A stretch of DNA of 64,000 nucleotides from Gluconobacter frateurii (GTDB lineage: Bacteria > Pseudomonadota > Alphaproteobacteria > Acetobacterales > Acetobacteraceae), in assembly GCF_002723955.1 (NCBI RefSeq), contig NZ_BEWN01000003.1:372001-436000 (forward strand). The letters run 5' to 3'. Of the stretch, positions 38,601 through 46,247 are shown one piece after another (position 1 is the first letter of the stretch; each line of letters begins with the position of its first letter). The position numbers and the translations under genes are program-made. The notes beneath the pieces were generated by a model. The model saw nothing but the letters and a program-made list of their open reading frames with translations, made no database searches and was not told the origin of the DNA.

Positions 38601-38807
38601 CTGATGACGTCGCTCGCGATGATCATCGGCATGCTGCCCATGTCACTGGGTCTTGGCGATGGCGGAGAACAGAACGCGCCACTCGGACGCGCCGTGATTG
38701 GCGGTCTGATGATGGGCACCTGCGCCACGCTCTTCATTGTGCCCTGGCTCTACACACGCCTGAGAAAACGAGAAAGCCGCATTCTTGAGGAATACAGTCA
38801 TGTCTGA
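35622..38807 (+). CDS. RND efflux pump subunit
   Basis: A 1,061-residue AcrB-type inner-membrane proton antiporter. It starts MGIVAFALRRPYTFLVAGVL, the family N-terminus. The TM4 motif GILVDDATVTIENIHRIRHE carries the proton-relay Asp pair, and the C-terminal half has the characteristic SVGVASANSILLVTFAKERR and RLRPILMTSLAMIIGMLPMS. There is no CusA-type methionine metal pathway evident, so organic substrates are more likely than heavy metals. The frame is open upstream to 35385. An ATG at 35505 has a better Shine-Dalgarno (AGAGGA, 9 bases) and would add 39 basic residues, so the true start is unsettled. The stop overlaps the adaptor start. Gene order pump-adaptor-channel differs from the first efflux operon. 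Confidence 0.93.
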   Translation: MGIVAFALRRPYTFLVAGVLILLLGITAVFRTPTDVFPNIDIPVVTVVWYYDGLDAAETEKRISTYTEFSESFFVNNLRTIESQTTPGLVLQKLYFQPGVNVDLAVAQTVSATNSIRALLPPGIQPPIIMQYSASSVPVLQLSLSSEKLTESELYDYGIYRIRQQLAPIPGTMLPPPYGGKIRQVMVDIDETKLAGVGLTPLDVSNAINVQNLTLPGGTVKFGATQYDVRMNGMPDVAARLNDVPLKRDPKTGAIVRIADVAQVRDGTAVQQNVVRREGRRSVLLSIMKAGNASTLNVVNAIRNQVLPVTRAAAPAGMKIEELFDQSLFVKAAITGVASEAVIAGLLTAAMILAFLASWRSTIIVAVSIPLAILSSIAVLSWTGQTLNLMTLGGLALAVGILVDDATVTIENIHRIRHEGTELRQAVLKGASEIALPTLVSTLAISSVFVSVEFLVGPSRFLFTPMALAVVYAMLASYAISRTLVPIFAAILLRSEERQAMRRRDAGLPPDVITRFGIAFDRRFDRLRESYIRHLHGLIASGWKVPVLASVTLLIAGGLATQVGQDFFPTIDAGEFKLHVRAPEGTRIESTEQLFDRVEDVIREVVPEHERSLVLDNMGVPFRYSMPFDDGTTVGPNDGQIMVELKEGHRPTADYIRKLRTELARRFPDCVFYFQPADIVTQILNFGLPAQVDIRISGYDAANNRKVMQEVRQEVSRIPGLVDVHLHQQISAPELAVAIDRERALDLGLTLNDVARNVMVSLASSNTVTPNFWVDPATGIQYPLAVQTPQYRVNNLGDLRNTVIASAMGPQHASALLNNVATIKRGTAQNVISHSNIQPTLDVDASAEGRDLGSIARDIDRVIARHRGELSPGNVISVQGQIESMHSAFTRLGIGLMVAAIAVYLLMVVNFQSFMDPFVVVLGLPGAMCGIVFMLFVTGTTFSVPSLMGAIMSVGVASANSILLVTFAKERRAEGLSAVEAAVAAGQARLRPILMTSLAMIIGMLPMSLGLGDGGEQNAPLGRAVIGGLMMGTCATLFIVPWLYTRLRKRESRILEEYSHV

Positions 38808-39972
38808 ACCCGTCCAGTCCTCTGCCGGTATCCGCGAAGAACGCCGCGGGCTACCTGTTGCCCCTTTGCTTGGCGTTGGCGCTATCCTTCTGCTGGGTTA
38901 CGGAATTTATACGCATACCGAACGGGGCATTGCGGTTCGTGCTCTGGCTGACACCCGTCAGAACCAGATCCCGGAGGTCAGCTTCATGGTTGCCCACAGA
39001 GAGACAAAACCCGTCTCTCTCGATCTTCCAGGCGAAACCGCTCCCTTTGAAACAGCGGCGATTGGTGCGCGAGCCTCCGGTTACATTGCTGAACGCCGGG
39101 TCGATATTGGCACTCATGTGAAGGCTGGCGACGTTCTGGCCATCATTCATGCGCCAGAGCTGGATCGTCAGGAAGCCCGCGCCAAAGCCGCCCTTGAACA
39201 GGCTCGTGCCAATCTCGACCTTGCCCGTGTCACGGCAAGACGCTCGGGCGGCCTTGTTGGGGGGGGCGCAGTGAGCAAGCAGAACTTTGATACGGACCGC
39301 ATGACCCAGCAGGCACAGAACGCTGCGCGTGCCGCCGCTGATGCCGCCTTGGCGGAAAGCGCACAACGGCGTGCCTATACCATCGTGACCGCACCCTTCG
39401 ATGGCGTGGTCACGGTGAGAAACGTTGAGGTTGGGGACCTCGTGGGTGCAGATAGCACGCAATCTGCACCTCTGTTTGTTATCGCTCGAACAGACCGACT
39501 ACGCGTTCGGGTACATGTGCCTCAGGAAGAAGCTGGCACGGTGCAGAGCGGCACGCCTGTCAGCCTGACAGTTCCGGACCGTCCGGGCGAGAGTTTTGGA
39601 GGGACCGTCACACGGACGGGCCACGCGCTGGAGCGGGACAGCCGTATGCTTCCGGTGGAAATCGAACTGGATAATCGTGACGGAAGGCTCTCTGCCGGGG
39701 TCTACGGTTCCATTCATTTCGACTTGCCACGTCCTGCCCCTACTCTTCTGATTCCTACTGAATCCCTGATCTACAATGCAGATGGGCTGTCCGTTGCAAC
39801 AGTGGAGGATGGCAACCGGCTGCGTCTCCATAAGGTCACCGTGGGGCGCGATTATGGGGATCGAATTGAAATCCAGACAGGCCTGCCTGAAGGCAGTCGT
39901 CTGATCCTGCATCCGCCCTCGGCTTTGACAGATGGCCGACAGGTTGCACCTCATGATGTGAAGGGAGCGTAA
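38800..39972 (+). CDS. RND efflux adaptor (membrane fusion protein)
   Basis: A 390-residue periplasmic adaptor for the preceding pump. It has an N-terminal membrane anchor (LPVAPLLGVGAILLLGYGIY), a lipoyl half motif near ASGYIAERRVDIGTHVKAGD, a helical hairpin rich in Ala/Arg/Gln (about 110-175), the second lipoyl half VTAPFDGVVTVRNVEVGDLV and beta-barrel domains. The ATG at 38800 overlaps the pump stop by 8 bases; a TTG at 38785 also opens the frame. It is separated by 2 bp from the channel gene. Confidence 0.92.
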   Translation: MSEPVQSSAGIREERRGLPVAPLLGVGAILLLGYGIYTHTERGIAVRALADTRQNQIPEVSFMVAHRETKPVSLDLPGETAPFETAAIGARASGYIAERRVDIGTHVKAGDVLAIIHAPELDRQEARAKAALEQARANLDLARVTARRSGGLVGGGAVSKQNFDTDRMTQQAQNAARAAADAALAESAQRRAYTIVTAPFDGVVTVRNVEVGDLVGADSTQSAPLFVIARTDRLRVRVHVPQEEAGTVQSGTPVSLTVPDRPGESFGGTVTRTGHALERDSRMLPVEIELDNRDGRLSAGVYGSIHFDLPRPAPTLLIPTESLIYNADGLSVATVEDGNRLRLHKVTVGRDYGDRIEIQTGLPEGSRLILHPPSALTDGRQVAPHDVKGA

Positions 39973-39974
39973 GG

Positions 39975-41441
39975 ATGCGGTCTTCCATCAGAACCCTCAC
40001 GGTCGGAATGGCGCTGACGCTTGGGGGATGCACAATGATCCCGGATTATCATCGTCCGACGGCACCAATCGCAAAAGAATGGCCGACAGACGCAAAAGGC
40101 TCTACGTCTGTAGATGCAAGCGAGCTCGAAAACTGGCGGGATTTCTACCGAGATCCTGTCCTGCAATCCTTGATCGAGACAGCGCTGACGAACAACCGTG
40201 ACCTCCAGATTGCCCAGCATCAGGTCGAGGCATCCAGTGCACAGTTCGATATCGAAAATGCCGCCCTCTTCCCGACCTTAAACGGCACTGCGGGGGCGAA
40301 CGTACAAAAAATGAACTCACGTATCTGGAGCCTGTCTCAGGGCAACGGTCCATTCTACATGCGCCAATATGCCGTGGGATTCGGTGTGTCGGCCTATGAA
40401 GTCGATTTGTGGGGCCGCATCCGCTCCGCCTCGCGCGCGTCGTTTGATCGGTATGTTGGGGACGAACTTGGACGTGAAAGCATGCGTCTGAGCATCATTG
40501 CGAGTGTTTCAACGGCGATGCTCAACTGGGTCGCCAACAATCAGGCACTACGGGTCACACAGAACGTGCTCGAGAACCGACGTCACACATACAGCCTTGT
40601 CAAACAGACCGCAGACGTAGGCACCGGAACGCAGCTTGATGTCGCTGAGGCTGAGGCGGCACTTCGCGATGCAGAAACCAATCTTCAGATCTACACACGC
40701 CAGCGCGATCAGGCGATGAACCAGATTGAGCTTCTTGTAGGGACGCCGTTGACTCCGGGTACGCGCCAAGAACTGGAACATAAGACGTCTCTTGAAGACG
40801 TGATACCTTTCCCGGAAGTACCAGAGGGGTTGCCATCGGATATGATTGCACGCCGACCAGACATTCTTTCAGCCGAGCAGGCTTTACGCGCAGCCAACGA
40901 CGATATTGGTGCGGCCCGAGCCGACTTCTTTCCGAAAATCCAGATCACGGCAGCAAACGGCACAGCCAGCAACAATATCACCCGACTTTTTCAGAGCGGC
41001 ATGGGCGCCTGGAACGTTGCCCCACAGATCACACTACCACTATTCGATGCCGGCCGGCTGACGGCGCAGCTCCATCAGGCAAAAGCACGCAAAAAAGAGG
41101 AAATTTCACGCTACGAAAAGACTGTACAAACAGCCTTCCGGGAAGTTGCTGACGCTTTGGCTGGACGCTCTACCTATCTGGAACAGCTCCAATCTCAAAT
41201 GTTATTGGTGAATGCTGGCAATCGTCAGTACCAGCTGGCTTTGGCTCGTTTCAGAGGCGGCTATGACCCGTATCTGGAAACGCTTGTCGCGCAACGCACA
41301 CTTTATGAAGCACAACTGGGAGCGATCGAAACAAAACTCCAACAAATGTCGAATACCATAACATTGTACAAGACATTAGGAGGAGGTTGGAGTGAGACTG
41401 TAGCCTCAAGAAAAAATTCACTTACAAATCGGATTCTTTAA
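39975..41441 (+). CDS. NodT-family outer-membrane efflux lipoprotein
   Basis: A 488-residue TolC-like outer-membrane channel, third gene of the efflux operon. The leader MRSSIRTLTVGMALTLGGC ends in a lipobox (LGGC) followed by TMIPDYHRP. Two OEP domains follow, with the family hallmark GLPSDMIARRPDILSAEQAL between them. GGCATG-like strength at the start is modest, but the 2-bp spacing to the adaptor gene implies coupled translation. A hairpin with long loop follows the gene at 41462-41510. Confidence 0.93.
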   Translation: MRSSIRTLTVGMALTLGGCTMIPDYHRPTAPIAKEWPTDAKGSTSVDASELENWRDFYRDPVLQSLIETALTNNRDLQIAQHQVEASSAQFDIENAALFPTLNGTAGANVQKMNSRIWSLSQGNGPFYMRQYAVGFGVSAYEVDLWGRIRSASRASFDRYVGDELGRESMRLSIIASVSTAMLNWVANNQALRVTQNVLENRRHTYSLVKQTADVGTGTQLDVAEAEAALRDAETNLQIYTRQRDQAMNQIELLVGTPLTPGTRQELEHKTSLEDVIPFPEVPEGLPSDMIARRPDILSAEQALRAANDDIGAARADFFPKIQITAANGTASNNITRLFQSGMGAWNVAPQITLPLFDAGRLTAQLHQAKARKKEEISRYEKTVQTAFREVADALAGRSTYLEQLQSQMLLVNAGNRQYQLALARFRGGYDPYLETLVAQRTLYEAQLGAIETKLQQMSNTITLYKTLGGGWSETVASRKNSLTNRIL

Positions 41442-41461
41442 TAATTATTTTTAAATAAAAT

Positions 41462-41510
41462 TGCGAAGTCTTAGAATTATTGAAAATACTTTCTATAGAC
41501 GGACTTCGCA
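41462..41510 (+). terminator. Possible terminator after the second efflux operon
   Basis: TGCGAAGTC (41462-41470) and GACTTCGCA (41502-41510) form a perfect 9-bp inverted repeat with a 31-base A+T-rich spacer, followed by TTTCT. The long loop makes it weaker than a classic terminator. It lies in the 186-bp A+T-rich gap between two converging genes and may serve both. Confidence 0.45.
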
Positions 41511-41627
41511 TTTCTACACCATAATTTTTTATATATTTCTCATTGCAATATATATGGATGGATATATATAAAAATAACCAATACTATCTTTATCAATATC
41601 AAACCGATCTGAATTGAAGTTATTTAC

Positions 41628-43364
41628 CTATTCTTCCGCGTGACCAAAATCTGAAGTATGACGACTTTCTCCACTTCTTGACCCATGGCTTAGGGCAGCC
41701 TGAATACGGTCGATTAATTCAGAGCGCTGGTAAGGTTTACCCAGAACTTCAAAACTATTATTTTCCGGTGCGTTGAGCGACATCTCATCATTATAGCCTG
41801 TAGTGAGAATGACAGGCGTCTGAGGATGCAACTGACTAATTTTCTCTGCCAGAACCAAGCCGTTTGGCCCTCCTGGCATAATGACATCTGAGAAAACGGC
41901 ACTAAATGGACTCTGTTCAGACAAGGCCTTTTGAAAAACATCCAATGCTTCTGTGGCATTCTGCGCAATCGTTACCTGATACCCGGTTTCCTCAAGAGAG
42001 TCTGCGGCATACTGGGCAATATCTGCATTGTCCTCCACAATAAGAATATGGGGTGAATTTGGACTTTCATCGACCGGATACGCTTTATAGCCCGTATTTT
42101 TCTTGACGGTTTTGGTCTGCTCCTTTGAGGCATGGACCGGAAAAATCATATGGATGCTTGTGCCACGCTGATGTTCGCTTTCGACCTCCAAACGGCCGCC
42201 GGACTGCTGAACAAACCCCTGCACCATCGCAAGCCCCAGCCCGGTTCCGTGTCCCGATGGCTTGGTTGTGAAAAACGGCTCAGTGGCACGGAGCACGATA
42301 TGAGGAAGCATTCCCTGCCCTTCATCAGCCACCGTCACAACGACGTACTCCCCTGGCTTAAGACGGCGCGCTTCTGCGTCACCATTGAGATGCAGAAGCT
42401 TTGTCTTGATAGTAATTGAGCCGCCGGGTGAAGATGCGTCCCGAGCATTGGCGACAACGTTCAGAAGCGCCATTTCGAAATAATTTGCATCCAGTTTTAC
42501 ATCTGGAAGCCGCAATCTCAGGTTCAGATAAAGTTCAATCTGAGTTCCAACAGACATTTCTATCAATTCCTTGAAAGAATTGATGAGAGAACTCAGATTA
42601 ACTTCTGTTGGATCAAGTCGGGTTCGACGAGCGAAAGACAGTAACTGGCGCGTGAGCCTGGCGCCTCGATCCGCCGCCTGTTGCGCGATCAGGTGCTGCC
42701 GTTCAAAGGCCTGATGATCGAGGCGCTTTTCTTTCATGCGCCCCAAACTGTTGTTCAGTATTTGCAGAAGATTATTGAAATCGTGAGCTAAACCGGCCGT
42801 CAGTTGCCCGATTGCTTCCATTTTTTGGCCCTGTCGCAGAGCCATCTCGCTTTCGCGCCGTTTGGAAACGTCAAGCTGGCTCGCGAAAAAATAGATCAGT
42901 TCACCCTGATCATCAAATACAGGCCCCATGAAAATGGCATTCCAGAACGGTGTGCCATTCCGTCGATAATTCAGGATTTCGAGTGCTACCGGCTTGCAGT
43001 TGGCAATCGCCTCTCTCAACTGACGAACATCGTTGGGATCGGTCCCGGCCCCCTGCAGAAAGCGACAGTTTCTTCCGACGACTTCACTTGCCTGATATCC
43101 CGTCAGGTCAAGAAAGGCGTTGTTGGCAAATGCAATCGGACAATCTGGCAAACGCGGATCTGCCAAGATCATTGGCATTCTGGTCATTTCGACCGCCGCA
43201 AAGAAAACATTACTCCGGTTCTCAAGGGTGGGGTCACTGATTGTTGTCTGTACCCAGTGACGGGGCTCACGATCGCCTAATGTTTCCAAGTCGTTAAGGG
43301 AAGGCTGACCCGCAGACATCTGGCGCGACAGGGATGTCTTGGAAGTATTTTCGTCGTCGTTCAT
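41628..43364 (-). CDS. LOV-domain hybrid histidine kinase (blue-light sensor)
   Basis: A 578-residue soluble sensor kinase. Residues about 50-155 form a LOV-type PAS domain with LTGYQASEVVGRNCRFLQG; Cys100 is the flavin-adduct cysteine and FFASQLDVS supplies the flavin-contacting Gln, so blue light through FMN is the expected signal. The kinase core has the phospho-His in TAGLAHDFNNLLQIL, the N box NVVANARDAS, DEGQGM, and GTGLGLAMVQGF. A C-terminal receiver domain (about 455-570) starts ILIVEDNADIA, with phospho-acceptor Asp in FSDVIMPGGPNG and Lys in LGKPYQR. No membrane segment. The start at 43364 was chosen over the open frame to 43472 because the extra 36 residues are Cys-rich and unlike the family. 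It is monocistronic, and no DNA-binding output gene sits beside it. Confidence 0.93.
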   Translation of the reverse strand: MNDDENTSKTSLSRQMSAGQPSLNDLETLGDREPRHWVQTTISDPTLENRSNVFFAAVEMTRMPMILADPRLPDCPIAFANNAFLDLTGYQASEVVGRNCRFLQGAGTDPNDVRQLREAIANCKPVALEILNYRRNGTPFWNAIFMGPVFDDQGELIYFFASQLDVSKRRESEMALRQGQKMEAIGQLTAGLAHDFNNLLQILNNSLGRMKEKRLDHQAFERQHLIAQQAADRGARLTRQLLSFARRTRLDPTEVNLSSLINSFKELIEMSVGTQIELYLNLRLRLPDVKLDANYFEMALLNVVANARDASSPGGSITIKTKLLHLNGDAEARRLKPGEYVVVTVADEGQGMLPHIVLRATEPFFTTKPSGHGTGLGLAMVQGFVQQSGGRLEVESEHQRGTSIHMIFPVHASKEQTKTVKKNTGYKAYPVDESPNSPHILIVEDNADIAQYAADSLEETGYQVTIAQNATEALDVFQKALSEQSPFSAVFSDVIMPGGPNGLVLAEKISQLHPQTPVILTTGYNDEMSLNAPENNSFEVLGKPYQRSELIDRIQAALSHGSRSGESRHTSDFGHAEE

Positions 43365-43904
43365 GAACTCTGCCGGTAACAGGATTGCAATTACACAGCT
43401 TTTCATTCCACGACAAAAAACAAAACAGCAACACAAATCTTGTTTCCGAACGAAATTCTTTACCTTAGCCATTTGCGCTAATTGTTAGGTCTGGTGATTT
43501 TCTGGATGAAAGTGAGAATAAGTTTTTCTAAATCTGAAACCCAAATTTTACCGCTTAGGGTCTTGCGCCCTCCCTCCTGGACAGAGGCAGCCACAAAGTC
43601 GTCGAGGTGGATTGCCACTACTCATGGCTGAATATTGGAAATGCTTGACCCTCGCCATCCTTGATAGCCTGCTTCATCCGGTTTAGCTGGCTGCTGGGGT
43701 GAGGATGAGTGGGGTTTATCAGGAGACGCTCAGTCTTACGCGTCTCAAAGCGTACCTGATGTACCCAACCACATTACGATTGTATAGAATTCGAAGAATT
43801 GGATCTTATTGTCCCCAATAAAAAATTCTAAATCTAACACAAAAAATAAATCCCACACACCCAGATTATTAATAATGAATTTTTAATTTATTGGGATTAT
43901 ACAT
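43365..43904. other. Gene-free region with imperfect inverted repeat
   Basis: About 540 bp between the LOV kinase start and the end of the catabolic operon. No frame with a recognisable product was found. The left part is of ordinary composition and may hold decayed sequence; the right part (43780-43900) is A+T rich. Near the GhrA-like gene, CCCAATAAA...AAATTC (43814-43828) pairs imperfectly with GAATTTTTAATTTATTGGG (43877-43895), which may act as the terminator of the minus-strand operon. Confidence 0.5.
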
Positions 43905-44831
43905 TTAATATCCCGAGTATTTATCGATTTCCCCGATCATTTTCAGTCCGTCTTCGTAGTGCACGATATTTCGGAGGATCATTTCACCGCCGGTTTCCGC
44001 ACGTGAAGAACTCGCAATATGCGGTGTCAGAGCGATAGAGGGGTGGCTCCAGAAAGGGTGGTCCTCCGGCAGAGGCTCGGGATCGGTTACATCCAGCACG
44101 ACTTGGCTCAATAGTCCTTCATCCAACGCCCATAGAAGGTCATCCTGAACAAGATGTCCTCCCCTGCCACAATTGATAAGGCAGGCTCCTTTTGGAAGTT
44201 TTTCAAACAGTTCCCGGTTTAAGATGCCTTTTGTGGCCGCAGTCAGCGGCATAAGGCAGACAAGGACATCTGTGGTCGCCAGAAAAGCATCCAGTTCCTC
44301 AGACCCGGCATAGCTTTTGATGCCGGGAACGTCATGCCGGCTTCGGCTCCAGCCATTACAAACGTATCCAAACTCCGCAAGCTTTTTCAGGACAGGTGTG
44401 CCAAGTGCCCCCATGCCCATGACGCCAACCCGAAACAGGCCTGAAGACACGTTTGGTGCCCCCTTCCAGACGCGCTCCCCTTGCTGGCGCGCGTAGTGAA
44501 ACATATTCCGATGATGAGAAAGAACAGCCCAGAGAACGTATTCTATCATTCCCTCCGCCAGTCCTGGCTCCATCATACGGACGACCCGAACATTTTCAGG
44601 TATTGAGGCGAGGTTCAGTTGATCCACCCCTGCCCCAACGGAAAATAGAACTTCGAGATTGGGAAAAACCTCCGCCAGATTTTCCGGTGGCTGCCATGCA
44701 GCCAGATAGCGGACTTTCTCCGCATCTCCTGTTTCCGGCCAGACATGAAAAGGGAGTTCGGGCAGTTCCCTGGCGAACATTGGCTTCCACAGGCGTGCAC
44801 GCTCTTCGGTGGACTTCAGAACAAAAGACAT
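43905..44831 (-). CDS. 2-hydroxyacid dehydrogenase, GhrA-like (glyoxylate/hydroxypyruvate reductase)
   Basis: A 308-residue NAD(P)H-dependent D-2-hydroxyacid dehydrogenase; GhrA-type enzymes reduce glyoxylate or hydroxypyruvate in the cytoplasm. Rossmann motif GVMGMGALGTPVLKKL, catalytic Arg in NCGRGGHLVQDD, Glu in DVTDPEPLPEDHPFW and His in LTPHIASSSRAE are all present. Length and the short N-terminal substrate domain fit GhrA rather than SerA or GhrB. It is the last gene of the coupled minus-strand operon, 11 bp after the acetyltransferase. In this context it may reduce a 2-oxoacid released by transamination; the substrate is inferred. Confidence 0.9.
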   Translation of the reverse strand: MSFVLKSTEERARLWKPMFARELPELPFHVWPETGDAEKVRYLAAWQPPENLAEVFPNLEVLFSVGAGVDQLNLASIPENVRVVRMMEPGLAEGMIEYVLWAVLSHHRNMFHYARQQGERVWKGAPNVSSGLFRVGVMGMGALGTPVLKKLAEFGYVCNGWSRSRHDVPGIKSYAGSEELDAFLATTDVLVCLMPLTAATKGILNRELFEKLPKGACLINCGRGGHLVQDDLLWALDEGLLSQVVLDVTDPEPLPEDHPFWSHPSIALTPHIASSSRAETGGEMILRNIVHYEDGLKMIGEIDKYSGY

Positions 44832-44842
44832 TTCAACAATCC

Positions 44843-45718
44843 TTAACCGAGTGCCTGACTGGTCAGAGCAAAATATTGCGGAGCATTTTCAGAGATCACC
44901 ACGGGCTCGGTCGACATTGTGTTGACGACGTCTACACGGATGAGACCCATTTCATCCAGCCAGCCTGAGAGACCGGATGAAGTCGGTGTATCAATTCTGA
45001 TGAATTCTCCACCGTAAGTACCGATCCAGTGAGAAATAAGCGCCTTTGCCTGCTCTGTTGTTTCCGCAGCGACAGGCCCAATCAACCATCCCCACCCGAA
45101 CCGACGGCAAAATGAATAGCCTCGTATTCCATCTTCCGTATCGATCACCACTCCTTTAGCGTTCTGCACCAGTTCCTCGATAAGAGCAGACCGCTCCATC
45201 CCCGTGGCCGCTCTGTCAAATGCTATGAGATCCTGAAGATCATATTGAACAACCGGCCGCAGCCTCTGACCTGCATCGAGGGCAATGATGGAAGAAGACA
45301 CCCCATTGCCCTGATGCTGCTCTACAATACCAGTCGGAACAAAGCCGTGTTTTTCATAGAGCGGCTGGCCAGCCGGGGTCGCATTAAGGGATATTGAGCG
45401 GCCAGGCAGAAGTCTGCGCACCGTTGTCAGCATGTTGGTGCCAATGCCGTGCCCCTGCCACGCGCCATTGACGATAATCAGCCCGACTGTGGCATGACGT
45501 TCGCCGAATGACCACCACATGATCGTGCCTATGATTTCTCCACTTTCCAACGTGGCTACCAGTCCATGACCAAGGCGCAGCATGAAATCCCAGTCTTCCA
45601 GACGGTGGGGCCATCCCAGCACTTTTGAAAGACCGGATGCAGCCGCAAGATCCTCCTCGGTCATACTGCGAAGGTTTATAGCCGTCTGTTCACGCAGGTT
45701 CGCGTTTTGAGATGTCAT
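44843..45718 (-). CDS. GNAT-family N-acetyltransferase
   Basis: A 291-residue acetyltransferase. The N-terminal GNAT fold (about 15-150) contains the acetyl-CoA loop VNGAWQGHGIGTNMLT (Q/RxxGxG/A type) and AGQPLYEKHGF. The C-terminal half (about 155-285) resembles the extra Acetyltransf_18-like domain found in GNATs of amino-acid catabolic loci, with a YSFCRRFGWGWLIGPV motif. It probably acetylates an amine or amino acid in the cytoplasm. The ATG overlaps the Lrp regulator stop by 4 bases. Confidence 0.85.
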   Translation of the reverse strand: MTSQNANLREQTAINLRSMTEEDLAAASGLSKVLGWPHRLEDWDFMLRLGHGLVATLESGEIIGTIMWWSFGERHATVGLIIVNGAWQGHGIGTNMLTTVRRLLPGRSISLNATPAGQPLYEKHGFVPTGIVEQHQGNGVSSSIIALDAGQRLRPVVQYDLQDLIAFDRAATGMERSALIEELVQNAKGVVIDTEDGIRGYSFCRRFGWGWLIGPVAAETTEQAKALISHWIGTYGGEFIRIDTPTSSGLSGWLDEMGLIRVDVVNTMSTEPVVISENAPQYFALTSQALG

Positions 45719-46218
45719 AACGACCGCTCCGTGTTTCTGGTAAGACTCTCGATCAGAAATGCAGGCTTCAATATGGGAGATTTTATAACAATATAACTGA
45801 AATACTTTTCAATACCAATATTCTGGTCAAGAAGAGCCTCTATTGTTTCCTGATAATGATCAATATTCCTGACCATGAATTTTAAGAGATAGTCATACCC
45901 GCCACTAATAAGATGGGCCTCCACCAGGGATTCCACCTTGTGCATTGCCGTCTCAAAGCGGAAAAAATCATCCCGTCTGTGATCTGACAATGTCACCTCT
46001 GTAAAGACGGTCATGACGCTTGAAATTTTTTGCAGGGCAATCTGTGCCCCATATCCCACGATATAGCCCGCGGCCTCCAACCGCTTGACGCGGATCAGAC
46101 ATGGACTGGCAGATAGCCCTACACGATTTGCCAGCTCCACATTGGTCAGCCGACCGTTCTTCTGTAACTGAGCCAGAATTTTGAGATCAATACGATCAAG
46201 CTTGGGCGCGATTGCCAT
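45715..46218 (-). CDS. Lrp/AsnC-family regulator
   Basis: A 167-residue feast/famine regulator. The N-terminal HTH reads LDRIDLKILAQLQKNGRL then ELANRVGLSASPCLIRVKRL; the C-terminal RAM domain has VEAHLISGGYDYLLKF and NIGIEKYFSYIVIKSP. The pattern is close to the DoeX/PutR-type branch that senses an amino acid and controls its own catabolic cluster. The gene is embedded in the operon, 29 bp after the GabD-like gene and overlapping the GNAT gene. It is the only regulator seen in the 44-64 kb locus and is the best candidate for its control. Confidence 0.92.
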   Translation of the reverse strand: MAIAPKLDRIDLKILAQLQKNGRLTNVELANRVGLSASPCLIRVKRLEAAGYIVGYGAQIALQKISSVMTVFTEVTLSDHRRDDFFRFETAMHKVESLVEAHLISGGYDYLLKFMVRNIDHYQETIEALLDQNIGIEKYFSYIVIKSPILKPAFLIESLTRNTERSL

Positions 46219-46247
46219 AAGTCAGGCCATTCTTTCTTCAACGGAGG

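Noticed and set aside
35622-41441. Interpretation of the second RND system as a heavy-metal (Cus/Czc) pump
   Set aside because: The pump has the HAE-type TM4 motif, and no Met-rich or His-rich metal-binding segments were seen; the neighbour is an AraC regulator rather than a metal sensor.
43500-43800. Possible transposase or tRNA remnant in the gap after the LOV kinase
   Set aside because: Translation on both strands gave no recognisable domain, and no tRNA-like fold or terminal repeats were found.
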